From Firmicutes bacterium UBA911 (GTDB lineage: Bacteria; Bacillota; Desulfotomaculia; Desulfotomaculales; Desulforudaceae): a stretch of 20,593 bases of DNA. Under the pieces are notes generated by a model. That model saw only the letters and a list, made by a program, of their open reading frames with translations. It did not search any database and was not told the origin of the DNA. The DNA lies in contig DBEH01000047.1 in NCBI GenBank assembly GCA_002294005.1, positions 1-20,593 on the forward strand. The letters run 5' to 3'. Position 1 is the stretch's first letter; every line of letters begins with the position of its first letter. This document shows, one piece after another, positions 5,879-12,478 of the stretch. Made by a program: the position numbers and the translations under genes.

Positions 5879-7327
5879 CTACCGACCACTAATTTTCCAA
5901 CGGACGTCCTGCGGGGTGTCCTCCAGCGTGATGCCCAACTCCCGCAGCCCGTCCCTGATCCGGTCGGCCGTGGCGAAATCCTTGTTGCGGCGGGCGTCCC
6001 GGCGGAGCGCGATCAAAAGCTCGAGCAGCCCCTGGGACAGGTCGCCGCCCAACGCACCGGCCTCCAGGGCGATGCGGCCGTTTTTTTCCGGGAAAATGCC
6101 CAACACGCGGTTGAAGGCGTCGAACAGGTCCCGGGCCTTCTCCAGGGTCTCCCGGTCGCGCCGTTCGTTCTGGTGCAGGCAGGTGTTCACCTCGCTCGTC
6201 AGGTCAAACAGCACGGCCTGGGCGAGCGCCGTGTTGAAGTCGTCGTCCATCGCCGCCTCGAACCGCCCCTGGAGTTCATCCAGCACCGCCTCCAGCCGGT
6301 TCTCTCCCCGCCCGGTTTCGCCCGCGGCCGAACGCTCCCCGCTCAAGAACTCGCGCAGCAGCCCCAGACACGTCTTCAGCCGGTTGACGGCGCGGACGGC
6401 GGCCTCCATGGCCTCAGGATCGTAGTCGAGCGGATTGCGATAGTGGTTGGACAGGAGAAAGAGCCGCAGCGCCTCGGGCGGGTAGAGCCGGGTCAGTTCG
6501 CGCACCAGAAAGACGTTCCCGAGGGACTTGGACATTTTCTCCTCCCGGATGGTGATGAAGCCGTTATGGATCCAGTACCGCGCGAAAGGCATACCGGTGG
6601 CGCCCTCCGACTGGGCGATTTCGTTTTCGTGGTGCGGGAAAATCAGGTCCGCCCCGCCGCCGTGGACGTCAAAGTTTGTCCCCAGGTGTTTTGCGGCCAT
6701 GGCCGAGCACTCGATGTGCCAACCCGGCCGCCCCCGGCCCCAGGGGCTTTCCCACCAGGGTTCCCCCGGTTTGGCCGCCTTCCAAAGGGCGAAATCGAGG
6801 GGGTCTTTTTTCTGCTCGCCGACCTCGACCCGGGCCCCGGCCTGCAGATCGTCCAGGGAGCGCCTGGAGAGCCGGCCGTAGCCGTCGAACTTGCGCACCG
6901 CGAAGTAGACGTCCCCGCCGGCCTCATAGGCCAACCCGCGGCCGATAATCGCCTCAATCAGGGCGATGATCTCGGGGATGTGGTCCGATACCTTTGGGTG
7001 CACGTCCGCACGCCGCACATTGAGGGCGTCGGCATCGACAAAATACTCGTCCACGTACTTGGCGGCCAGGGTATGGGGGTCCATCCCCTCTTCGCGGGCC
7101 CGGTTGATGATCTTGTCGTCCACGTCGGTGAAGTTCTGGATGAAAAGCACCCGGTAGCCCTTATGCAGGAAGTAGCGGCGGATGGTGTCAAACACCACCA
7201 GCGCCCGGGCGTTCCCCAGGTGAATGAAGTTATAGGTGGTGGGTCCGCAAACGTACATGCCCACCCGCCCCGGATCACGGGGACAAAACCTCTCCTTGCG
7301 GCCGGTCAGGGTGTTGAAGATCTCCAA
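5879..7327 (-). CDS. cysS: Cysteinyl-tRNA synthetase
   Basis: This 482-residue class I synthetase charges tRNA-Cys. The HIGH-type signature is present as HLGN (36-39) and the KMSKS loop as KMSKS (264-268). Zinc ligands C27 (YVCGPT), C207 (HIECSAM) and His/Glu in FPHHENE (230-236) are in place. The DALR and C-terminal domains follow to the usual length. The start is a TTG at 7327 with AAGGAG nine bases upstream. That ribosome site lies inside the 3' end of cysE, which reads 53 bases past the cysS start in another frame. The order cysE-cysS couples cysteine synthesis with its use in translation, as in Bacillus. Confidence 0.97.
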   Translation of the reverse strand: MEIFNTLTGRKERFCPRDPGRVGMYVCGPTTYNFIHLGNARALVVFDTIRRYFLHKGYRVLFIQNFTDVDDKIINRAREEGMDPHTLAAKYVDEYFVDADALNVRRADVHPKVSDHIPEIIALIEAIIGRGLAYEAGGDVYFAVRKFDGYGRLSRRSLDDLQAGARVEVGEQKKDPLDFALWKAAKPGEPWWESPWGRGRPGWHIECSAMAAKHLGTNFDVHGGGADLIFPHHENEIAQSEGATGMPFARYWIHNGFITIREEKMSKSLGNVFLVRELTRLYPPEALRLFLLSNHYRNPLDYDPEAMEAAVRAVNRLKTCLGLLREFLSGERSAAGETGRGENRLEAVLDELQGRFEAAMDDDFNTALAQAVLFDLTSEVNTCLHQNERRDRETLEKARDLFDAFNRVLGIFPEKNGRIALEAGALGGDLSQGLLELLIALRRDARRNKDFATADRIRDGLRELGITLEDTPQDVRWKISGR

Positions 7328-8027
7328 GAGTTGTTTCTCCTTCCGCCCGTGGTTCGCCTTCCGCCTCTGGTTCTCCTTGCGCCCGTGGTTCTCCTTCCAG
7401 CCGGCGGACTTTGGCCTCCAGATACGTGATCCGCTCCTGCATGGCGGTCAGGGCTTCCGCCACGGGGTCGGGCAGTTGGTCGTGCCGCAGGTCGATGCCG
7501 TCGACCCGCTGTCCGTCACGCCGCACGATCTTTCCGGGGACCCCCACCACGGTGCAGTTCGCGGGCACCGGCTTTAAGACCACCGATCCGGCCCCGATCC
7601 TGGAGTTGGCCCCGATTTCAAACGATCCCAAGACCTTGGCGCCGGCACTGATCACCACGTTGTCCCCGATGGTGGGATGCCGCTTGCCCTTTTCCTTGCC
7701 TGTACCTCCCAGGGTAACCCCCTGGTACAGGGTCACGTTACGGCCGATCTCGGTGGTCTCGCCGATCACCACGCCGGACCCGTGATCGATGAAGAGCCCT
7801 TCTCCGATCCGGGCTCCCGGGTGAATTTCGATGCCCGTCAGGAACCGGGAAAGGTGGGAGAGCAACCGGGATGCGGTGAAGCAGCGCCACCGGTAAAGAG
7901 CATGAGCGATACGGTGCATGCAGACGGCATGCAGCCCGGGATAGCAGGTAAGCACCTCGACCAGGTTCTTCGCGGCGGGGTCGCGTTCGAAGACCGCCCG
8001 CACGTCCTGACGCAGCGTCCGAAACAC
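7275..8027 (-). CDS. cysE: Serine O-acetyltransferase with a repeat-derived C-terminal tail
   Basis: This enzyme acetylates L-serine with acetyl-CoA, the first step of cysteine synthesis. The N-terminus MFRTLRQDVRAVFERDPAAK is typical, and a left-handed beta-helix of hexapeptide repeats covers about 65-170 (IHPGARIGEG, DHGSGVVIGE, LGGTGKEKGKRHPTIGDNVVI, GAGSVVLK). A predicted short coiled coil lies at 187-211. The tail 212-250 is unusual: three tandem six-residue units G-E-P-[RE]-A-[QE], then unique sequence. The GTG start at 8027 has GGAGGGG upstream; a longer frame from 8138 would overlap ispDF and is rejected. It overlaps cysS by 53 bases. Probable membrane-free, cytoplasmic trimer or hexamer as in the family. 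Confidence 0.94.
   Translation of the reverse strand: MFRTLRQDVRAVFERDPAAKNLVEVLTCYPGLHAVCMHRIAHALYRWRCFTASRLLSHLSRFLTGIEIHPGARIGEGLFIDHGSGVVIGETTEIGRNVTLYQGVTLGGTGKEKGKRHPTIGDNVVISAGAKVLGSFEIGANSRIGAGSVVLKPVPANCTVVGVPGKIVRRDGQRVDGIDLRHDQLPDPVAEALTAMQERITYLEAKVRRLEGEPRAQGEPEAEGEPRAEGETTLGDLQHPDRPQGEVLSP
7335..7388 (-). repeat. Three 18-base tandem repeats at the end of cysE
   Basis: Units lie at 7335-7352, 7353-7370 and 7371-7388, differing at a few bases, with a diverged fourth beginning at 7389. On the minus strand each begins GG[AC]GAACCA and ends in GGCGGAA or GGCGCAA. The unit length is a multiple of three, so it encodes hexapeptides in cysE. Each unit junction recreates an AAGG[AC]GAA purine tract, and the last one serves as the cysS ribosome binding site. 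Confidence 0.85.
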
Positions 8028-8041
8028 CTGCGCCCCTCCCC

Positions 8042-8076
8042 CGAGAATGGAATCTTGGATTACATTTTCATTCTCG
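8042..8076 (-). promoter_or_regulatory. Leader hairpin just before the cysE ribosome binding site
   Basis: CGAGAATG (8076-8069 read on minus) and CATTCTCG (8049-8042) form a perfect eight-base-pair stem with a 19-base loop. It ends two or three bases before the GGAGGGG site of cysE. It could modulate initiation, but no known riboswitch or T-box motif is recognisable in it. Confidence 0.45.
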
Positions 8077-8108
8077 ATCGCGACTTCCCGGGCCGGCTGA
8101 CACAGCCC

Positions 8109-8138
8109 ATTATAACACCGGGCCGCCGGGCAAAACAA
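8109..8138 (-). promoter_or_regulatory. Candidate promoter of cysE-cysS-thyX
   Basis: A perfect -10 TATAAT (8114-8109) contains the ispDF stop codon TAA. The best -35 is TTGTTT (8138-8133) with an 18-base spacer, so only the -10 half is strong. It would give a leader of about 75 bases before cysE. Confidence 0.5.
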
Positions 8139-9294
8139 CCCGCCGCAGGGTGGTTACGGCATACGCGGCGATGCCCGCGCCGGAACCGGTGAAGCCGAGC
8201 CCCTCCGTGGTGGTGGCCTTGACATTCACCACTTCCGGGGAAACGCCCAATACGCGCGCCATATTGTCCTGCATTTGGGGAATAAACGGTGAGAGGCGGG
8301 GCGCTTGGGCGACCAAAACGGCGTCCAGGTTCGCCGCCTCCAGGCCGCGTTCCCGGAGGAACACCGCCACCCGAACCAGGAGATCCAAGCTGGAGACGCC
8401 ACGGTAGGCCGGATCGTCATCGGGAAACCAACGGCCGATATCCCCGGCGCCGGCCGCCCCCAGCAGCGCATCCATCACCGCGTGCACCAGCACGTCGGCG
8501 TCCGAATGTCCCAAGAGACCCTGGCGATAAGGCACCTCTACTCCGCCCAGGACCAGCTTTCGGTCGTCAACCAACCGGTGGACGTCGTACCCGAACCCGA
8601 CCAGCACGGGCCCACCTCCCAACAACGCCTCGGCAAAGGCCAAATCCTCGGGAGTCGTGATTTTGATGTTGGTATAAGCGCCCGGGACCATCCGGACGCG
8701 GTAGCCGGCGGCCTCCGCCAGGGACGTGTCGTCGGTGCCCACGAAACCCTGCTCCCGGGCCCAGCGGTGCGCTTCGACCAGCACGTCGCGCCGGAAAGCC
8801 TGGGGCGTCTGCACCAGCCACAGGTGTTCCCGCGGCAGAGTGGAAACCGGCCCGCCCGGCGGGACGCTCATCTTCACGGTGTCTTTGGGCGGCACCGCCA
8901 GAGTGGCCGCTCCGTGTTCGCGGGCCGCTTCGGCCACCGCGGCGACTTGCCCGGCCGTCACGAAAGGCCGCACCCCGTCGTGCACCAACACCAACGCACA
9001 CGGCCCCACGACCTGCAACCCCGCCCGGACCGAATCCTGGCGCGCCTCCCCGCCCGCCACCACCGCCGTTACTTTGGTGGAACCGAACCGGCTCACGATC
9101 TCCCGGCGGCACCATTCCTCCTCACCGGGAGCGACCACCAGGACCACACCGTCAACCGCGGGCGCGTGTTCAAAGACCTCCAGGGTACGGCTCAAAACCG
9201 GACGGCCGGCAAGCAGCCGGTATTGCTTCTTGGGGCCGTCCCCCATCCGACTGCTCCGGCCGGCCGCCACCACAATGGCCAGCGTTTCAGACAA
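8110..9294 (-). CDS. ispDF: Bifunctional IspD-IspF enzyme of the MEP isoprenoid pathway
   Basis: This 394-residue fusion carries two enzymes. The N-terminal IspD domain (about 4-228) transfers CMP to methylerythritol phosphate and shows VAAGRSSRMG with PKKQY (nucleotide binding), VHDGVRPF and TTPEDL. The C-terminal IspF domain (about 231-390) makes methylerythritol cyclodiphosphate and keeps the metal ligands D237 and H239 (GYDVHR) and H271, GHSDADVLVHAVMDALLGA, and TTTEGLGFTG. Both parts look complete and active. The intermediate step, IspE, is not in the window. The start is a TTG at 9294 that overlaps the stop of the upstream PIN/TRAM gene by eight bases, with GAGGTGA upstream, so the two genes are translationally coupled. 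In Bacillus the genes are separate neighbours. Confidence 0.96.
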   Translation of the reverse strand: MSETLAIVVAAGRSSRMGDGPKKQYRLLAGRPVLSRTLEVFEHAPAVDGVVLVVAPGEEEWCRREIVSRFGSTKVTAVVAGGEARQDSVRAGLQVVGPCALVLVHDGVRPFVTAGQVAAVAEAAREHGAATLAVPPKDTVKMSVPPGGPVSTLPREHLWLVQTPQAFRRDVLVEAHRWAREQGFVGTDDTSLAEAAGYRVRMVPGAYTNIKITTPEDLAFAEALLGGGPVLVGFGYDVHRLVDDRKLVLGGVEVPYRQGLLGHSDADVLVHAVMDALLGAAGAGDIGRWFPDDDPAYRGVSSLDLLVRVAVFLRERGLEAANLDAVLVAQAPRLSPFIPQMQDNMARVLGVSPEVVNVKATTTEGLGFTGSGAGIAAYAVTTLRRVVLPGGPVL

Positions 9295-10402
9295 CCGCGT
9301 TCACCTCGTCCAGTTCATGCGCGGTCGTCCCGTCATGCTTCACCACCGCTTTGGGCCGGGCGAAAATCATGCGCCCGGCGGAGGTCTGCAAAACACTGGT
9401 GACCAGGACCCTAACGCTGTGACCGATAAACTTTTTGCCGCCGTCGACCACGATCATTGTGCCATCGTCCAGGTACCCGACGCCTTGACCGGACTCCTTG
9501 CCGTCCTTGATGATCTGGATGACCATCTCCTCGCCGGGTAGCACGACCGGCTTCAAGGCGTTGGCCAACTCATTGATGTTCAAGACCCGGATGCCGTGGA
9601 TTTCGGCTACCTTGTTCAAGTTGAAGTCGGTGGTGATAATCTTGGCCCCCAGCTTCTTGGAGAGCTTCACTAGTTTGGCGTCCACATCGTTGGCCTCCTC
9701 CAGCCCCTTGACACTCTCGTAAATCTGCACCCGCACGTCGGACTGGCGGCGGATGTGATTGACGATATCCAGTCCCCGGCGGCCCCGGTTCCGCTTCAGG
9801 ATGTCGCTGGAGTCGGCCACATGCTGCAACTCCTCCAGGACAAACCACGGAATGATCAGGGTACCGTCAAGAAAGCCGCTCTTGCACAAATCGGCGACCC
9901 GGCCGTCGATGATGGCCGAAGTGTCCAGCAGCTTCGCTTCCCCGCGCGCGCTCTTTTCGCCGCGCCCGAACCGGGACAGGTTCCCGAACAAACCGGCGAT
10001 TTCGTCCCGCTTCTTGACCGCCACAGTTATCCCGAGGTAGGCCAGGTAAATGGCCACCACAATGCTGAATACCTGGCCGAACCAGCCGAAAACATAAAGC
10101 AGTGATCTGATAAGATTGGCGATGAGAAGACCAATAATTAGGCCGAAAGAAGCAAAAAGAAGGTCCTGGGTGGGCATCTTCTGCAGGTACTCAACGGCAC
10201 GCGCCAACAACAGATTGCCGAGGTCCATAAGGCGGCGGGCGGCGATTATCCCCACCAGCAAGCCCATGGCCACCGCCAGGGCCGCGACCCCGTAGCTCAA
10301 GGGTTGGGCAAAAAGCCCACCCTGAACCAGATAATAGCCGATTACCCCGCCGATGCCGCCAAAGGTCAGCACCAGCCCGACAAAGGCCAATTTCGGTAAC
10401 AT
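9287..10402 (-). CDS. Membrane PIN-TRAM domain protein (YacL family)
   Basis: This 371-residue protein has an N-terminal membrane part with four hydrophobic segments (about 3-27, 34-54, 80-98 and 111-128), a PIN nuclease-like domain from about 158 (LLDTSAIIDGRVADL, VLEELQHVADS, DVDAKLVKLSKKL, IITTDFNLNKVA) and a C-terminal TRAM domain (about 289-350, LPGEEMVIQIIKDG and GQGVGYLDDGTMIVV), a fold that often binds RNA. The acidic PIN residues appear intact, so a membrane-tethered RNase is likely, but the family's substrate is not established. The ATG at 10402 has AAAGGAGGTG upstream, at slightly long spacing. It sits between carD and ispDF as in many Firmicutes. Confidence 0.92.
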   Translation of the reverse strand: MLPKLAFVGLVLTFGGIGGVIGYYLVQGGLFAQPLSYGVAALAVAMGLLVGIIAARRLMDLGNLLLARAVEYLQKMPTQDLLFASFGLIIGLLIANLIRSLLYVFGWFGQVFSIVVAIYLAYLGITVAVKKRDEIAGLFGNLSRFGRGEKSARGEAKLLDTSAIIDGRVADLCKSGFLDGTLIIPWFVLEELQHVADSSDILKRNRGRRGLDIVNHIRRQSDVRVQIYESVKGLEEANDVDAKLVKLSKKLGAKIITTDFNLNKVAEIHGIRVLNINELANALKPVVLPGEEMVIQIIKDGKESGQGVGYLDDGTMIVVDGGKKFIGHSVRVLVTSVLQTSAGRMIFARPKAVVKHDGTTAHELDEVNAVV

Positions 10403-10454
10403 ATGCGTACTTGCACCTCCTTTCTTTACCCAGTATTCTTGACCGTCAGCCTCC

Positions 10455-10470
10455 ATTATACAGTATTATA
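10455..10470 (-). promoter_or_regulatory. Tandem -10 elements upstream of the PIN-TRAM gene
   Basis: Two perfect TATAAT hexamers (10470-10465 and 10460-10455) lie exactly ten bases apart inside a duplicated ACTGTATAAT. Neither has a good -35 at normal spacing. They follow the carD terminator, so this is the likely promoter of the PIN-TRAM-ispDF unit. Confidence 0.55.
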
Positions 10471-10492
10471 CAGTTGGGCACACCACCCCACG

Positions 10493-10522
10493 AAACAAAA
10501 AGGCTGGCGCGTTTCCGCCAGC
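10493..10522 (-). terminator. Rho-independent terminator after carD
   Basis: On the minus strand GCTGGCG, loop GAAACG and CGCCAGC make a seven-base-pair stem followed by CTTTTTGTTT. It begins five bases after the carD stop codon. Confidence 0.88.
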
Positions 10523-10526
10523 GCTT

Positions 10527-11003
10527 TTAGGCAAACATCTCTTCCAACATTGATCGCGCCTTGTCTTCCTCTACTTCGGTGGCCAACACCAACTCGCTGA
10601 TCAGAATCTGCCGCGCACTCTCCAGCATTCTCTTCTCTCCGGAGGAAAGCCCTTTCTCGCGTTCCCTCCGGGCCAGATTCCGCACCACTTCGGCCACCTC
10701 GTAAATGTTTCCGCTTTTGATCTTCTCGAGATTCGCCCGGTACCTCCGGTTCCAGTTGCCGGGCATCTGTGTGCTTACATCCTTGAGGATTCCGAAGACC
10801 TTTTGGACTTCCTCGTGCCCGATCACCTGCCGCAGTCCGACGTTCGGGCCGTTCGCCGTGGGCACCATCACCTTCATATTGCCGACCGGTAAGCGGAGTA
10901 CGTAGTACTGTTGCCGCTCGCCCAGGATCTCTTTCTCTTCAATCGCCTCGACTACTCCGGCTCCGTGCATGGGGTAGACGACCTTGTCCCCGATTTTAAA
11001 CAA
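10527..11003 (-). CDS. carD: CarD/CdnL family RNA polymerase-binding regulator
   Basis: This 158-residue protein has the CarD_CdnL layout: an N-terminal Tudor-like RNA polymerase interaction domain (MFKIGDKVVYPMHGAGVVE, QYYVLRLP) and a helical C-terminal domain (about 75-158) with basic helices such as MPGNWNRRYRANLEKI and RNLARREREKGLSSGEKRML. Family members bind the polymerase beta subunit and stabilise the open complex, especially at rRNA and housekeeping promoters. The TTG start at 11003 follows a TAGGAGGTG site. It has its own promoter and terminator, so it is a single-gene unit between disA and the PIN-TRAM gene, its usual place in clostridia. Confidence 0.93.
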   Translation of the reverse strand: MFKIGDKVVYPMHGAGVVEAIEEKEILGERQQYYVLRLPVGNMKVMVPTANGPNVGLRQVIGHEEVQKVFGILKDVSTQMPGNWNRRYRANLEKIKSGNIYEVAEVVRNLARREREKGLSSGEKRMLESARQILISELVLATEVEEDKARSMLEEMFA

Positions 11004-11039
11004 CGTCCCACCTCCTAAGTACCCCTCTGCCTGCTAAGT

Positions 11040-11069
11040 AGTATAACATAAACAAGATATTCCTGTCAA
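11040..11069 (-). promoter_or_regulatory. Promoter of carD
   Basis: Perfect -35 TTGACA (11069-11064), 18-base spacer and -10 TATACT (11045-11040). The leader before carD is about 30 bases. Confidence 0.8.
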
Positions 11070-11194
11070 AATCGGGGCTCCGGGCGGATCAGCACTCCCG
11101 CGCTCTTCCTTTTTAACGTTCACACTATTTCTTGGCAACCGGTTTTTGGACCGCCGCTTGTCCGTATCCGAACCGGCCCGGAAGCGGACCGTAA

Positions 11195-11243
11195 GGAGAC
11201 AGTCCCCCTAGTTCAAAGGGGACAGTCCCCAACAGTCCCCCTG
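11195..11243 (+). repeat. Cluster of ACAGTCCCC palindromic repeats
   Basis: ACAGTCCCC occurs three times (11198-11206, 11222-11230, 11232-11240). The middle copy forms a perfect GGGGAC-A-GTCCCC palindrome (11218-11230). The same core appears inverted at 16523-16535, next to mcsB, so this is a dispersed element rather than chance. Confidence 0.7.
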
Positions 11244-11307
11244 GGTACGTGAACACCGGGCGGCGAGCCTGACAAAGCCCGGCGCGGGTTTTTTGGCGGC
11301 CTCCAGC

Positions 11308-11334
11308 AAAAACCACGCACCGGCCCCGCCGGCG
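11308..11334 (-). terminator. Weak candidate terminator downstream of disA
   Basis: On the minus strand CGCCGGC, loop GGG and GCCGGTG form a seven-base-pair stem with one G·T pair, followed after five bases by TTTTT. The gap before the T-run weakens the call. Confidence 0.35.
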
Positions 11335-11351
11335 CTTCCTCCCTTTCCCGC

Positions 11352-11379
11352 CTCTCGACTCTCACCTCTCACCTCTCAC
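11352..11379. repeat. Heptamer tandem repeat next to the disA stop
   Basis: Four consecutive seven-base units on the plus strand: CTCTCGA followed by three identical CTCTCAC. The array abuts the disA stop codon at 11380. It resembles the short tandem heptamer repeats known in other bacteria. A similar array of a related heptamer is found at 20472-20492. Confidence 0.75.
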
Positions 11380-12456
11380 TTACCTGTATCTTTCCTGCAA
11401 CAACTGGTTCCAGTAGCGGCTCAGCCCCTCCTTGATCGAACGCGCCCTGGTTTCACCGATCCCTTCCACCTCGTCGAGTTCGTCCAGGGAGGCGTTGAGT
11501 ACCTTGTTCAAGTTGGGGAACACGCCTACCAGGTTCTCCACCACCGGATGGGGCAGTCGCTGAATCTTGCCCAGCACCCGGTACCCGCGCGGCGAAACGT
11601 TCTGTTCCAGAATGCCGCTACCGCCGGAATAGCCGAGCGCCCGGGCGATCAGCGGCAAGTCGAGCAAATCCTCGCTGGGCCAGGACTCGATGATGCCCAG
11701 GACTTGCCTGGGAGACTTTTCCTCCGGGGTCACCGTGTAGTCACGGATTACCATCAGGCCCTCGTTCTCCACGTTACTGATCAACTCGTCCAACTGCATG
11801 GTGATCAGGCGCCCCTCGGTGCCAAGCTCGCAGATGAATTTATGGATCTCCTTGACCACTTTCAACGTCATCACCGCGCGCTGGATCACCTTGGCAACCT
11901 CGAACAGGGTGACTGTGTCTTCAAACTCGGCGATGCTCAAGTTGACCAGCACCCGGTCCACCACGGCCCGGTATTTCTCCAGGGTCTGCAGGGCCTGGTT
12001 GGCCTTGGTGAAGATGACCTCCAGGTCGCGCAAGACGTACTTCATCGGTCCCTTGTAAATGGTGATCACGCGGCGCCGCTCCGAGATGGAAATCACCAGG
12101 GCGTCGGTCTGCCTGGCCACACGCTCGGCGGTGCGGTGCCGGATTCCGGTCTCATTGGACGGAATGCCCAGGTCGGGAACCAGTTGGGTGTTTGCGGCAA
12201 TGATCCGGCGGGCGTCCTTGTCCAGAATGATGGCGCCGTCCATCTTGGCTAATTCGTAGAGTTTGGCCGGCGAGAAATCGGCGTTGACATGAAACCCGCC
12301 CTCGGCGATTTCAAGTATCTCCGGCCGGTCGGCCACCACGATCAGCGCGCCGCTCTCTGAACGAAGGATGTGTTCCAGACCCTCGCGCAGGGGGGTTCCG
12401 GGCGCCACCGTGCGCAGCACCCTCAGCAACGCTTCTTCGCCCCGCTCATCAACCAA
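11380..12456 (-). CDS. disA: DNA integrity scanning diadenylate cyclase DisA
   Basis: This 358-residue enzyme makes cyclic di-AMP from two ATP and senses branched DNA such as Holliday junctions. The DAC domain (about 10-145) keeps the two active-site signatures DGAII (73-77) and RHRTAER (106-112). A helical spine follows, and the C-terminal helix-hairpin-helix DNA-binding domain (about 285-350) includes LDEVEGIGETRARSIKEGL. The start is a TTG at 12456 with GGGGG upstream. A longer open frame to 12651 runs into radA and is not used. It begins 22 bases after the radA stop. RadA is known to interact with DisA in Bacillus, and the pair is coupled here. Confidence 0.97.
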   Translation of the reverse strand: MVDERGEEALLRVLRTVAPGTPLREGLEHILRSESGALIVVADRPEILEIAEGGFHVNADFSPAKLYELAKMDGAIILDKDARRIIAANTQLVPDLGIPSNETGIRHRTAERVARQTDALVISISERRRVITIYKGPMKYVLRDLEVIFTKANQALQTLEKYRAVVDRVLVNLSIAEFEDTVTLFEVAKVIQRAVMTLKVVKEIHKFICELGTEGRLITMQLDELISNVENEGLMVIRDYTVTPEEKSPRQVLGIIESWPSEDLLDLPLIARALGYSGGSGILEQNVSPRGYRVLGKIQRLPHPVVENLVGVFPNLNKVLNASLDELDEVEGIGETRARSIKEGLSRYWNQLLQERYR

Positions 12457-12478
12457 ACAGACTTCCCCCTTTTCCTTG

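Larger units (their letters stand above)
11070..11379. other. Repeat-rich noncoding DNA between disA and carD
   Basis: No gene is supported. The stretch contains a cluster of GACAGTCCCC palindromes (11195-11243), a GC-rich hairpin with a short T-run that may terminate disA, and four heptamer repeats directly after the disA stop. A minus-strand frame (11125-11316) runs across the palindromes and is Gly/Pro/Arg-rich with no recognisable domain. Confidence 0.6.

Noticed and set aside
5867..7429. 520-codon plus-strand open frame over cysS
   Set aside because: It is the antisense shadow of cysS, whose catalytic motifs are intact on the minus strand. No domain or ribosome site supports it.
8028..8110. 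Possible T-box riboswitch before cysE-cysS
   Set aside because: I saw no T-box consensus, specifier stem or antiterminator in the short leader, only a simple hairpin.
8027..8138. Longer N-terminus for cysE beginning inside ispDF
   Set aside because: The GTG at 8027 has a good ribosome site and begins exactly where CysE homologues begin. The extra residues are unrelated to the family.
8305..9402. Plus-strand frame opposite ispDF
   Set aside because: Antisense shadow of a well-supported fusion enzyme, rich in His, Arg, Pro and Gln, without motifs.
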